Shown here one piece after another: positions 28,049 to 36,369 of a stretch of DNA of 64,000 bases. Origin of the DNA: Streptomyces sp. TRM49041 (GTDB taxonomy: Bacteria > Actinomycetota > Actinomycetes > Streptomycetales > Streptomycetaceae); NCBI RefSeq assembly GCF_008271805.1, contig NZ_VSRY01000138.1, forward strand, positions 55,555 through 119,554, read 5' to 3'. Each line of letters begins with the position of its first letter. The first letter of the stretch is position 1. The notes beneath the pieces are model-generated. The model worked only from the letters and a program-made list of their open reading frames with translations, made no database searches and was not told the DNA's origin. Made by a program: the position numbers and the translations under genes.

Positions 28049-30202
28049 TCATCCGCCAGGCGGTCGCGGCGGGCGCCATCGACCCGATCGGTACGCGTCC
28101 AGCAGCTGGCGGCTCGCGACCGTGAAGGGGTGTCCGGGGCCCAGGCCGCGTTCCCGCCGCTCGACGACGTCGGTCATCAGCGCGATCCCCTCCTCCACGT
28201 GTCCGAGCGCGGCCCGGGTCCGGGAGAGGAGTTGCCGGGCGGCGAGCACGATCGGGTACTCGGGCCCGAAGCGCCGCACATACGTCTCGGCGACCCGCCG
28301 GATCTCACGGTCGGCCTCGTCGAAGCGGCCCAGGACGTACAGCGCCCACGCGTGGTTGTGCCGGGCGCCCAGTGTCACGGTGTGGTCGGGGCCGAGGAAC
28401 CGATCACATTCCGACGGCAGCGTGAGCAGTGTGCCGCCCTCCTCGGTGACCACTTCGGCGGCCGGCAGCATCTCCAGCAGGCTGGCGCGGGCCCGCAGGG
28501 TCAGCGGATGCGCGGGGCCCAGCGCCGAGCGCCGCCCGGCGACGGTGTCGCGGAGCAGCGCGACGGATTCCTCGCGTCTGCCGAGGTTCGCCAGCACGAG
28601 CTGGAGGCCGTAGCCGCTGTCCGTGGTGTCGGGATCGTCGGCGCCGAACAGGCGCCCCTGGGCGTCCCGGACCGCGCTGAGCGCCGCTTCGGCTTCGGCG
28701 TACCTGCCCAGCCGGAACAGTGCCCGCCCCGCCCTGGAGCGGGCGGCGAGGACCGTACGGTGCTCCGCGCCGAGGAGTCGCTGTGCGAGGTCCGCCGCGC
28801 TTCGGGCGGTCTCCCAGGCGGAGAGGTAGTCACCGGTCCGGTGCAGGGCGACCGACAGCCGCGTCGCGACGGCCAGGGCGTCGGCGGCGGACGGCCCGCC
28901 GACGCGCCTCAGCAGGGCCAGCGCGTGAGGTACCAGCAGGCGCAGTCGCGGATCGTGCGGACCCGCGTCGGGTACGCCGGGCACGGCCGCGTCGAGCAGC
29001 CGGACGGCTGTCGTGTCGAGGGCGGGCACCAGTTCCGCGGGGGTCGCCGCCGAGACGCTGTCGAGCAGGATGCCGTGACTCTGTACGCAGCGCGCGCCGG
29101 CGGCGTCGACCAGTTCGGACAGCGACTGGTCGAGGAGGGCCCTGAGGGCTGTCTCGGTTCGGGCACGAGGCAGTACGGCGCCGATGCCTGCGTGGTTGAG
29201 CAGAGTCAGCGGCAGCGGCTCGGCGGCGAACCGGGCCAGCAGTCTGAGCAGGGCCGCCGCTTCGGGCAGCCCGCGCACTTCGAACGCGTCGAGGGTCAGC
29301 TGCCAGGTCAGGCCGACCAGATGCCGGGGGTCCGCTTCGGACAGCGCGTCGGCTCCCCGGTCGATCAGCTGGACCCGTTCGTCTCCGTCGAGCTGGTCCC
29401 CGTAGGTGTCCATCGTCCAGGGGTCGATGACCTGGTGGGAGAGGAAGCCACCCGCCAGGGTGAGGGCGAGGGGCAGCCGCCCGAGCCGGTCCGCGACCCG
29501 CGCCGCCTGCTCCGTCGTACCGCTGTGCGGTGCGAGATCGCGCAGCACGAGCGCGGCGTCCTCTCGGGGCAGTACGCCGATGTACTGCAGCTCGGCGCCC
29601 GGCCACCACCGGGCCGCCGCTCGCCGTGTGGTCACCAGGACGGTGCCGCTGGGGCTGGTGCGCAGCCAGTTGCCGTCCCGCAGGATCTCCGGCTCGTCGG
29701 TGTTGTCCAGGACCAGTAACCAGGGTTCGGCGGAACGGTCGAGATACGTCCAGGCGAGATCGGCGGCAGGTCTGAGGCCGTTGCGTGCGGCGAGCAGTTC
29801 GCCGTCGCCCGCTCCTCGGTCGGCGGCGACGGCGAGCATGCCGGCGCGCAGGCTCGCACGGTCGGAGGCGTTGACCCACAGGCCCACTCGGCCCTGTTCT
29901 CCGGTGACCTCCTGGAACAGGGCGCAGGCGACCGCCGTCTTGCCCGAGCCGCCCATGCCGTAGAGCACATAGACCTGGCCGCCGCGCTCCGCCTCGACGC
30001 TCGCCCGCAGGCGTTCCATCACCTCGCTGCGGTCGCGCAGCGCCACGGGGGGCCGGCCGACCGCCGGGTGTCGCACCGAGTCCGGTCCGCCGCGCTCCGG
30101 CCCGTCACCGCCGTAGTGGTGATGCTCGCTGATGTGCTGATCGCCCGACGACTGGTAGACACGTCCATGGTCCTCGGCGTGGCCGTCCGTCCCACCCGTC
30201 AT
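28049..30202 (-). CDS. STAND NTPase: NB-ARC with TPR repeats (NLR-like)
   Basis: A 717-residue protein built like an NLR. The N-terminal tail holds R-V-Y-Q-S-S-G-D-Q-H-I (14-24). An NB-ARC NTPase follows, with Walker A G-M-G-G-S-G-K-T-A (82-90), Walker B L-L-V-L-D-N-T-D near 160 and R-x-x-P-L-A-L-T-L-A-G (GxP-type motif). Tetratricopeptide repeats (A-L-F-R-L-G-R-Y-A-E-A-E and similar, about 430-705) follow and would sense a ligand. The ATG overlaps the stop of the upstream small gene by 4 bp. The short tail motif is shared with that partner, which points to homotypic signalling. Likely role: abortive defence. Confidence 0.85.
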   Translation of the reverse strand: MTGGTDGHAEDHGRVYQSSGDQHISEHHHYGGDGPERGGPDSVRHPAVGRPPVALRDRSEVMERLRASVEAERGGQVYVLYGMGGSGKTAVACALFQEVTGEQGRVGLWVNASDRASLRAGMLAVAADRGAGDGELLAARNGLRPAADLAWTYLDRSAEPWLLVLDNTDEPEILRDGNWLRTSPSGTVLVTTRRAAARWWPGAELQYIGVLPREDAALVLRDLAPHSGTTEQAARVADRLGRLPLALTLAGGFLSHQVIDPWTMDTYGDQLDGDERVQLIDRGADALSEADPRHLVGLTWQLTLDAFEVRGLPEAAALLRLLARFAAEPLPLTLLNHAGIGAVLPRARTETALRALLDQSLSELVDAAGARCVQSHGILLDSVSAATPAELVPALDTTAVRLLDAAVPGVPDAGPHDPRLRLLVPHALALLRRVGGPSAADALAVATRLSVALHRTGDYLSAWETARSAADLAQRLLGAEHRTVLAARSRAGRALFRLGRYAEAEAALSAVRDAQGRLFGADDPDTTDSGYGLQLVLANLGRREESVALLRDTVAGRRSALGPAHPLTLRARASLLEMLPAAEVVTEEGGTLLTLPSECDRFLGPDHTVTLGARHNHAWALYVLGRFDEADREIRRVAETYVRRFGPEYPIVLAARQLLSRTRAALGHVEEGIALMTDVVERRERGLGPGHPFTVASRQLLDAYRSGRWRPPRPPGG

Positions 30203-30609
30203 CGCTCTGCGATGTGCTGGTCACGTCCCGCTTGGTAGACCCGGGCCTGACCGGACGCGGTGGCGTGCTGGGTGATCTGCCGGGCGGCCGAGCCACCGGG
30301 ATCGATTCGGTCCAGCAGTGCGCGCAGTTCCTCGACGGCGGCGGGCCGGGCGACGAGCAGCCGCCGCACCAACCCCTGCCACTGAAGGCGTAGTTCGTCC
30401 AGGGTCTCCTGGTCGTCCGCCGCCGCGGCGGCCAGCACGTCCTCGCGACCGGTTTCCAACTCGGCGGCGACGATCTCGGCGCGCTCGGGTTGCGTCCGGC
30501 GCCAGAGCTGCGTGATCCCGTCACGCACATGGTGCCAGGCATCGGTCGCCATCAATGTGACCAAGGTGGCCCCCGCGCTCTGTGCGAGCAAGGTCACTTC
30601 TGGGTCCAC
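30199..30609 (-). CDS. Putative cell-death effector with C-terminal amyloid-like motif
   Basis: A 136-residue protein. Residues 5-23 are an apolar helix (T-L-L-A-Q-S-A-G-A-T-L-V-T-L-M), followed by three or four amphipathic helices to about 103, then a polar linker and the tail R-V-Y-Q-A-G-R-D-Q-H-I (123-133). The shape matches what I recall of Bell-domain proteins: a HeLo-like four-helix, membrane-targeting domain joined to a RHIM-like signalling motif. The GTG start at 30609 is set by GGAGGGG just upstream. Coupled to the NLR-like gene. Confidence 0.65.
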   Translation of the reverse strand: MDPEVTLLAQSAGATLVTLMATDAWHHVRDGITQLWRRTQPERAEIVAAELETGREDVLAAAAADDQETLDELRLQWQGLVRRLLVARPAAVEELRALLDRIDPGGSAARQITQHATASGQARVYQAGRDQHIAER

Positions 30610-30836
30610 AGCCGCCCCTCCGTTCACCCGATTTTCGACAGCACAGATGGAAAGCTTCACCTGTCAGGCGTTGGCATGATTTTCCTTTCCGATCAATATC
30701 ATTCCACCTCTGAGCGGCATGGGACAAGGATGGATCAGTCCTCGCCATTACCCCCGTTGGCCGGTTCCCACACATGGCCAGGCAGGCGAGTTGCACGCTA
30801 CAGTGAGGGATCCGACCGATCGAGGGGGCGATGGAA

Positions 30837-31106
30837 ATGGCCAGGCCATGGGAAGCAGATCCGGACACGAGTTTCAAACAGCGCCTGGGAAAAACACCCC
30901 AGGAACTCGGAAACACAACCGGAACTCCTGACTGCCCGGACATCTGGGAACTCACCAACGGCGACATCGCCGTCATCGGCCGGGACCTCACCCGGTCACT
31001 CGGCAGGAACCTGCCCGACGGGGTCTCGATCGGGTCGGACGAACGCCTCGTGGTCATCCCCAGGAACATGCTCATCGCGGCGAAGCCGGACATCCCCAGT
31101 GTTTGA
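30837..31106 (+). CDS. Small DUF6879-partner protein
   Basis: An 89-residue protein with the pattern C-P-D-I-W-E-L-x-N-G-D-I-A-V-I-G-R-D, then V-S-I-G-S-D-E-R-L-V-V-I-P. The same module is fused to the front of the DUF6879 protein at 37999. The ATG at 30837 is preferred over 30831 because AGGGGG then sits 8 bases upstream. It overlaps the next gene by 8 bp. Function unknown; such pairs sit by regulatory genes in Streptomyces. Confidence 0.6.
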   Translation: MARPWEADPDTSFKQRLGKTPQELGNTTGTPDCPDIWELTNGDIAVIGRDLTRSLGRNLPDGVSIGSDERLVVIPRNMLIAAKPDIPSV

Positions 31107-31737
31107 CTCCTTCCCCGGCGGCGCCTCCGAACGCCTGGACCGCCCCAGCTACCACGCGGACTTGGGCCGGGTCTACACCAGCGGGATCGGCTTCCTCAAC
31201 AAGCTTGAGCGCGGCCAGCACTTCAGGGAGCGCGGCTTCCCGAGCTGGGAGGCCTTCGCCGACGGTGACTGGGAGAGGGCCCTGTCCCTGGCCGACGAGA
31301 GGCGCGAGGACTACGCCCAGGAACTACGCCAGGCGTCGCGACTGGGCGTCACGCACCGCCGCCTTCGCGTCGTGGAATTCCCGATCACGCCGTATGTGCA
31401 ATGGGAGTTGTTCGTCCTGCGCGTACGCGTGGACCTGGGCGACGACATCAAGGTTCTCGACGCTCGCGATATTTCGAACATCGAGCGGACTCGCCCGGTT
31501 CCAGAAGTAGTAATTCTCGGCGATGTGGCCATGTATGAGGTCGTTTACGACGAGGACGGAAACGCGGCCGGAGCCAACCGCTACACCGAACGCTCACTTA
31601 TCCGGGAAACGTCGCTCGGATTCGACACGCTCTACGAGCGCGGTGAGGATTTCTACGATTTCTTCAACCGGGAGATCGTTCCGCTGGCCCCGCCTCAGGG
31701 CCCCGGCGTTCAGGCGGCGCGTCCCGGATCACAGTGA
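31099..31737 (+). CDS. DUF6879 family protein
   Basis: A 212-residue protein with the DUF6879 hallmarks: E-R-G-Q-H-F-x-E, then F-P-I-T-P-Y-V-Q-W-E (where the family reads T-x-Y-x-x-W-E), D-I-x-V-L-D-A-R-D, and V-M/A-Y-E-V-V-Y-D-x-D-G. GTG start inside the end of the upstream gene. Base composition is a little lower in GC than neighbours. Function unknown, thought regulatory. Confidence 0.75.
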   Translation: MFDSFPGGASERLDRPSYHADLGRVYTSGIGFLNKLERGQHFRERGFPSWEAFADGDWERALSLADERREDYAQELRQASRLGVTHRRLRVVEFPITPYVQWELFVLRVRVDLGDDIKVLDARDISNIERTRPVPEVVILGDVAMYEVVYDEDGNAAGANRYTERSLIRETSLGFDTLYERGEDFYDFFNREIVPLAPPQGPGVQAARPGSQ

Positions 31738-31750
31738 CCGGCGGGGCCGC

Positions 31751-31799
31751 GCACACCTGCGCCTCCGCTCCGAGACCGGAGCGAAGGCACAGGTGCGTG
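31751..31799. terminator. Bidirectional terminator hairpin
   Basis: Long imperfect arms: 31756-31772 (CCTGCGCCTCCGCTCCG) pairs with 31777-31795 (CGGAGCGAAGGCACAGG) around AGAC. It lies between the convergent DUF6879 and methyltransferase genes. Confidence 0.7.
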
Positions 31800-31887
31800 A
31801 CGTGACTACGCGCGGAGCCGCCCGTCCCGTGCGGTCCTGGACCAGCCGTCGCGGATCGAAGCACGAAGACGCTCTTGACCGGGTCCG

Positions 31888-32508
31888 TCACGGAGCGACC
31901 GCGCGCACGAGGAGCGTCCCGATGTGCCCAGGCTGAGGCGCGTCGAGCACTCGCGCCTCAGCCGTGGCGAACCCGGCCCGGGTGAGCAGGCGCTCCCAGA
32001 CGGCCGGACGGTAGCTGTAGCGGTAGGTGAACATCGCCTTTCCGGCGAAGCCTCCCTTGTACATGCCCTGCGGCCCGTACGCGCCGGGGATGGCCGGCGG
32101 CTGCGAGAACACGAACACGCCACCGGGCCTGAGCCGCCTGCGGACAAGGGGGAAGAGACGGCCCGGGTCGGTGAACCATGCGGCACCGAAGATCGAGTAG
32201 ACCGCGTCGTACACCTTCTCGTGCTCGCTCAGGTACTCCAGCACCTCGGAGCACACGAACTCCGCGCCGGTACCGGCCCACTTCGTGGTGGTCTTCTCAA
32301 CCATGACGGGAGACAGGTCGACACCCCGAGCGGCGATGCCGTGCTGAGCGAGGTGAGCGAGGGCGCGGCCGGTGCCGCAGCCGATCTCCAGCACGGAGCG
32401 CGGGTCGCCCAGCAGCTCCGGGCCGGGTCCGTGACCGGCGTACTGGGTCCAGCAGAAGCCCGGCTCCGCGTCTTCCTTGAATGCGGAAGCGGCGAAGGTG
32501 TCCCACAG
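31888..32508 (-). CDS. Class I SAM methyltransferase, start codon unclear
   Basis: About 206 clear residues: L-W-D-T-F-A-A-S-A-F opening, SAM loop V-L-E-I-G-C-G-T-G-R-A, then D-A-V-Y-S-I-F-G-A-A-W-F and a C-terminal Rossmann half ending G-H-I-G-T-L-L-V-R-A. The frame is open to 32883, but I find no in-frame ATG, GTG or TTG between 32510 and 32690, only CTG codons. The coordinate given is the CTG at the conserved E-L-W. Either a CTG start is used or the gene has lost its start. The acceptor is unknown. Confidence 0.65.
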   Translation of the reverse strand: MWDTFAASAFKEDAEPGFCWTQYAGHGPGPELLGDPRSVLEIGCGTGRALAHLAQHGIAARGVDLSPVMVEKTTTKWAGTGAEFVCSEVLEYLSEHEKVYDAVYSIFGAAWFTDPGRLFPLVRRRLRPGGVFVFSQPPAIPGAYGPQGMYKGGFAGKAMFTYRYSYRPAVWERLLTRAGFATAEARVLDAPQPGHIGTLLVRAVAP

Positions 32509-32731
32509 CTCCGTCTCGGCGGCGATGTCGGTTGTGCGGGCAAGGCGATTCCTCTTCGCGAAGGCCGGCCCCTCCTCCGGGGCCGAGGACAGGAAGCTGG
32601 CACAGGGCCGTTCGGGTGCCCACCGCCTGGGCTCCGGGTATCGGCGCCTCAGCGTGCGGGACAGGGGTGAATCCGCTGAGGTGGACCATGACGCGACCGG
32701 GCTGTCGGTCGGTGCCCGGGATCGACTCCTC

Positions 32732-33175
32732 TCAGACTGCGCTGGCCTGCTGGGCCAGCAGCAGTGCCAGCGGGCCCCCTTGGAGCAGGAAGCGTCCCTC
32801 GGTGGCGGCCCGGATCGCCTCCGGCATCGGCCACCACATGAGCTGGAAGCTCTCTTCGCTGGGCGTGAGCTGCTGCGGGCCACAGGTGAGACCTTCGGCC
32901 AGGAAAAGGTGGATGCGGGCCGCGGAGTTCAGGGTGATGGCGTACGAGCCGAGGGGCAGCCACGTCTGGGCGGTGACGCCGGCTTCCTCCCGCAGCTCGC
33001 GCCGGGCGCACTCTTCCGGTGTCTCGCCGTCCTCCCGGCGCCCCCCGGGCAGGAACATGTGCTCACCGCCGTGCTGGGGGAACTCGGCTGTCAGGACGGC
33101 GACCGTGCCGTCCGCGTCCCGGGCCACGATGACGGAGGCGTCGCGCATCGCCCCCCGTTGGGATGTGTCGGTCAT
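32732..33175 (-). CDS. NUDIX hydrolase
   Basis: A 147-residue NUDIX protein. The box reads G-G-R-R-E-D-G-E-T-P-E-E-C-A-R-R-E-L-R-E then E-A-G-V, matching G-x5-E-x7-R-E-x-x-E-E-x-G. It cleaves nucleoside-diphosphate-linked compounds; the exact substrate is open. It lies upstream of the methyltransferase on the same strand. Confidence 0.85.
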   Translation of the reverse strand: MTDTSQRGAMRDASVIVARDADGTVAVLTAEFPQHGGEHMFLPGGRREDGETPEECARRELREEAGVTAQTWLPLGSYAITLNSAARIHLFLAEGLTCGPQQLTPSEESFQLMWWPMPEAIRAATEGRFLLQGGPLALLLAQQASAV

Positions 33176-33194
33176 GGCCGGGGAGCGTAGCCGC

Positions 33195-33397
33195 CTACTC
33201 CGACAGCCAGGCCGCGAACGGCACGTTCAGCACGGTCGGGTGAGCGATGCCGCGGCCGTGGTAACCGTCCTCCCCGAAGGCGTCGCCGTGGTCGGCGCAC
33301 ATGATGATCAACCATCTCTTCTGCCGGTGAGCCCGTCGACCAGGCGACCGAGGTGTTCGTCCGCGTACGCGAGCGCGGCGGCCTTGGGACTGGTGGG
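33195..33397 (-). pseudogene. Relic of an STM4013-type phosphohydrolase
   Basis: The last 35 codons read M-C-A-D-H-G-D-A-F-G-E-D-G-Y-H-G, then I-A-H-P, the metal-binding C-terminus of alkaline-phosphatase-superfamily hydrolases of the STM4013/SEN3800 type. Upstream, in another frame, A-L-A-Y-A-D-E-H-L-G-R-L-V-D-G-L-T-G continues the family match. The two parts are joined by a frameshift near 33320 and nothing N-terminal is left. Confidence 0.6.
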
Positions 33398-33461
33398 AGT
33401 AAATGTGGCTGGCGGCTGCCGCCCGTGCCTCGGCGGCGGGCACCTCCCGGCGCACCACTGC

Positions 33462-33467
33462 TACGGT
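33462..33467 (+). promoter_or_regulatory. Putative -10 box for leaderless APH-like gene
   Basis: TACGGT ends 7 bases before the ATG at 33475. Confidence 0.4.
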
Positions 33468-33474
33468 CGCGTCC

Positions 33475-34332
33475 ATGACGCTCTCGGTCTCCACGGGTCA
33501 GGCTGTTGATCTACGGGTACAGCCGGTTGACGAGGTTCTTGATCGCGTCGAGCGGTCTCTGCGAGTGCGCTTGCTCCCGGACACGGTGGTGCGCAAACGC
33601 CGATCCGTGGGGGCCAGAACAGTCCGCGACACCTGGGTGCGGATCGAGCGGCGCTTGCTCGCCAAGATCCCCGATCAGGGGTGGAACGGCACTGAAAGTG
33701 CCGCGCGTCTGGACGGCATCGCCCAGCCCGAATGGCACGGATGTGTGGTCTGGCGGGACACGGACGAGCCGGTGATGTGGCGGGCCGATGAAACTGACCT
33801 CCTTCCGGGGGCTCCCGTCGGAAGCGCCATCTTGAGCGAGGCCCCGGAGCTGCCGGACGACTGGTGGGCGGCGTTGAACGCCTCGCTGGACGCTCTGGCG
33901 GCACAGGACACCGGGCGGGTCGCCACACCGGACACCGTCACCATCACCCAGGCCCTCGTCACCGAGTCCATCCGCGGTGTTTTCTCCGGCGACTTCGATA
34001 CGACTGTGGACCGGTGGGTGCCGGCACACGCGGACCTGAACTGGGCGAACATGACCGCGCCGACCTTCAGTCTCTTCGACTGGGAGGACTGGGGTAAGGC
34101 ACCGGTGGGGCTGGATTCGGCCTCCCTGTGGGCGAGTTCCCTTTCTGTCCCGGCTCTGGCAGATCGCGTACGGCACGAGCGCCGGTCCGACTTCGAGAGC
34201 CGGGACGGCAAAGTGATGACGTTGTTCGCCTGCTCGAAGATCCTCGGGCCGTACGCACACCCTGAGGACCCTCGGCTGGAACCCGCCCAGCGCATGGCCG
34301 AGCAGTTCATCAAGGAGCTTCAGGCGGGCTGA
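33475..34332 (+). CDS. Phosphotransferase-like (APH fold) protein
   Basis: A 285-residue protein with the catalytic loop of aminoglycoside/choline kinases: P-A-H-A-D-L-N-W-A-N, then the Mg2+ motif L-F-D-W-E-D-W (about residues 183-206). The N-lobe is atypical and I cannot place a clear lysine-containing ATP motif. It may phosphorylate a small molecule; resistance is not implied. Its end overlaps a convergent relic by 13 bp. Confidence 0.65.
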   Translation: MTLSVSTGQAVDLRVQPVDEVLDRVERSLRVRLLPDTVVRKRRSVGARTVRDTWVRIERRLLAKIPDQGWNGTESAARLDGIAQPEWHGCVVWRDTDEPVMWRADETDLLPGAPVGSAILSEAPELPDDWWAALNASLDALAAQDTGRVATPDTVTITQALVTESIRGVFSGDFDTTVDRWVPAHADLNWANMTAPTFSLFDWEDWGKAPVGLDSASLWASSLSVPALADRVRHERRSDFESRDGKVMTLFACSKILGPYAHPEDPRLEPAQRMAEQFIKELQAG

Positions 34333-34484
34333 CCGCGCGAGCGGTCTCGAAGGAGACTCCGGTACTCCTGGACGATCCGCTCCTCGACCTCGCCCGCCAG
34401 GGCCCCGACAAGTTCGCTCAGATGGGCGGGCTCATCGGTGGCCACGGCGACGGAGTCGACCCGCGGTAGGTGATAGGCGGCTCT
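34320..34484 (-). pseudogene. C-terminal relic, aldo/keto reductase-like
   Basis: About 54 codons with no start: A-A-F-R-A-A-Y-H-L-P-R-V-D-S-V-A-V-A-T, then H-L-S-E-L-V and V-Q-E-Y-R-S-L-L. The P-x-V-D-S-V-x-V-A/G-T ... H-L-x-E-L pattern is that of aldo/keto reductase C-termini. The preceding sequence is a different gene's debris. Family call tentative. Confidence 0.4.
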
Positions 34485-34563
34485 GAACGCCGCCTGCGAC
34501 CGCCTTCGGGGTGGTGCGTCGCGGCCAAGGCCTTCGGTGCCGGGGCGCCCTGCCCTGTCTCTG

Positions 34564-34766
34564 TCAGAGTGCCGCGAACTCGACGAATGCGGTCCACGCC
34601 GTGGGGGCCACGGCGAGTGCGGTACGGGTTGTGTCCTTCGAGTCGCGGACGTGGACCCTGGCTGGGCGGTGGCGACCTCGACGCATACGCCGCCTTCCTC
34701 GCTGCTGTAGCTGCTCCTGCGCCATACCAACTGGTCTATGTGCGGCTGATGTACGTGCGCGTTCAT
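34564..34766 (-). pseudogene. DUF397 gene broken by a one-base deletion
   Basis: Aligned with the intact DUF397 gene at 39816-40010 the DNA is near-identical over the 3' two thirds. The N-terminus V-W-R-R-S-S-Y-S-S-E-E-G-G-V-C-V-E-V-A is good, but at 34664-34672 GGGCGGTGG replaces GGGCGGGTGG. The lost G shifts the frame before R-D-S-K-D-T. Length 203 equals 204 minus one. The final codons and TGA are intact in the old frame. Confidence 0.8.
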
Positions 34767-34888
34767 AGCTTTCCCAGCAACTTCCCTACACACGACAATG
34801 ATTCACGAGGAGTCAGGGCCAACCGTGGCGGTCAATGGACTACTCCTTCGAAGGCAGGTCGTACCAGGACCGACCCAGGCTTGCGCCG

Positions 34889-35209
34889 TCAGGGCTTGCG
34901 GTGACGGCCTCGGCCGGGCCCGAGGCCCGGGTGGGCGGGCCGGTCGTCGGGCCCGTTCTCGGGCTCAGGGGTGATGGGCACGTGGCCGAGGAACTCCCTG
35001 GCAGCGTCCGCGTTCGAGACGACGCCGACGGTCACCCACGCGTGCCCGTCCCATTCGAGCAGGGCGCGCGGGGCGTCGGGGGCAACATGGGAGGCGCGGG
35101 CTCCGTCGGCGAGGGGGACGGCGCGGCGTGTGCCGGTCATCTCACGTTCCGCCGCCCGGCGCCGGTCGCGTCGGGCGGCCCACTCGTGCAGGGGCTCCTC
35201 TTCCGCCAT
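34889..35209 (-). CDS. DUF6087-like small protein of the graspetide cluster
   Basis: A 106-residue hydrophilic protein: E-P-L-H-E-W-A-A-R-R-D-R-R-R, A-S-H-V-x-P-D-A-P-R-A-L-L-E-W-D-G-x-A-W. AGGAGG precedes the ATG at 35209, and it starts 29 bases after the methyltransferase gene, so it is probably the fourth gene of that operon. The family recurs in Streptomyces; function unknown. Confidence 0.6.
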   Translation of the reverse strand: MAEEEPLHEWAARRDRRRAAEREMTGTRRAVPLADGARASHVAPDAPRALLEWDGHAWVTVGVVSNADAAREFLGHVPITPEPENGPDDRPAHPGLGPGRGRHRKP

Positions 35210-35238
35210 CGCCCGCGTCCTCCTGGTGCTCGTTGCTG

Positions 35239-36369
35239 TCAGACCTTGGACCAGGTCATGGTCTGCCCGGCAGGGGTGACGGTCACCTCGAAGTGGTCGA
35301 GCCCGGGGGCACCGTCGGCACGCCATAGGGCCACGGTCTCCTCGATGTCGTCCCACAGGCGAACGGGTCCGCCCTGACGTACGGTCCAGCTGTCGCCGTC
35401 CCGGACGAGGGCGGCCCAGGCTCCCGCGTCGACGTCGACCAGAAGGTGTTCGGTTCGACCGTCCCGGTTGATGCTGAGGCGCTGTGCGTGGGGTGCTGCG
35501 AGTTGAGCGACGAAGCGCGTGGTCCAGTCGTCGAGGGAGTGGGCGGCAAGCGGCGTGTCGCGTTCGTCGTCGCCGTCGTCCAGATCGGGCAGCAGGCCGA
35601 GCGGGGGTGGGAGCTGGGGGCGGGCGATCATGAAGGAGATGTGGCCGTCAAGGAGTCGGCCTCGGGCGGTGCCGTCCTCGCCCACGGTGAGGCGGGTGAG
35701 CTCGGAGGAGTGGAGCCAACCGGACAGGGTGGCGAGGATGGTCCCGCCGGGCCGGGTCTGCTCCACCCATGCATAAGGCAGCTCGGTGACGCCGCATGTG
35801 GCGATCAGCCGGTCGTACGGGGCGCCGTCAGGGTGACCGGCGAGCCCGTCACCGACGACCAGGCGCGGCGCGTACCCGGCGTGCCCGAGTGCGGCACGGG
35901 CGCGGGTGGAGACCTCCGGGTCGATCTCCATGGACGTCACGAGGTCGTCGCCGGTCCGGTGGCAGAGGAGGCCGGTGGAGTAGCCGGTGCCGGTGCCGAT
36001 CTCCAGCACGCTGTGCCCCTCTTCGACCTGGAGGTCTTCGAGCATCCGAACGACGAGGCCGGGCAGGGTGCTGGATGAGGTGGGCTCGCGCAGGATCTCG
36101 CCACGGATGTCGCGAGGTGCGATCGTCCCGGCGATCTGGGTGACGAGGGATTCATCGTCGTAGCAGCGGCCCAGCCATTGGGGGTCATCGGGAAGGACGG
36201 GCTGCCAGGCGGTCTGACCGGTGCTGTCGGCCCGTTCGAAGAAGCCGCCACGCAAGAACTCGTGCCGGGGCACGGCTTCGACGGCTGCCCGCCACGGGCC
36301 GGAGCGCAACTGGCCGCCGGCGGCCAGGCGCTCGGCGAGGGCGAGACGGAGTCCCTTGTCGTCGGTCAC
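35239..36369 (-). CDS. tgmC: PIMT-like methyltransferase of ATP-grasp peptide maturation
   Basis: A 376-residue protein-L-isoaspartate O-methyltransferase homologue. SAM motif V-L-E-I-G-T-G-T-G-Y-S-T near residue 120, then E-I-D-P and L-I-A-T-C-G-V. About 150 extra C-terminal residues distinguish it from housekeeping PIMT. In graspetide pathways such enzymes methylate an aspartate that then closes to an aspartimide. GTG start overlapping the tgmB stop by four bases (GTGA). Confidence 0.85.
   Translation of the reverse strand: MTDDKGLRLALAERLAAGGQLRSGPWRAAVEAVPRHEFLRGGFFERADSTGQTAWQPVLPDDPQWLGRCYDDESLVTQIAGTIAPRDIRGEILREPTSSSTLPGLVVRMLEDLQVEEGHSVLEIGTGTGYSTGLLCHRTGDDLVTSMEIDPEVSTRARAALGHAGYAPRLVVGDGLAGHPDGAPYDRLIATCGVTELPYAWVEQTRPGGTILATLSGWLHSSELTRLTVGEDGTARGRLLDGHISFMIARPQLPPPLGLLPDLDDGDDERDTPLAAHSLDDWTTRFVAQLAAPHAQRLSINRDGRTEHLLVDVDAGAWAALVRDGDSWTVRQGGPVRLWDDIEETVALWRADGAPGLDHFEVTVTPAGQTMTWSKV

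Noticed and set aside
34470..34904. Plus-strand frame over the DUF397 ruin
   Set aside because: Reverse complement of the frameshifted gene; no independent coding evidence.
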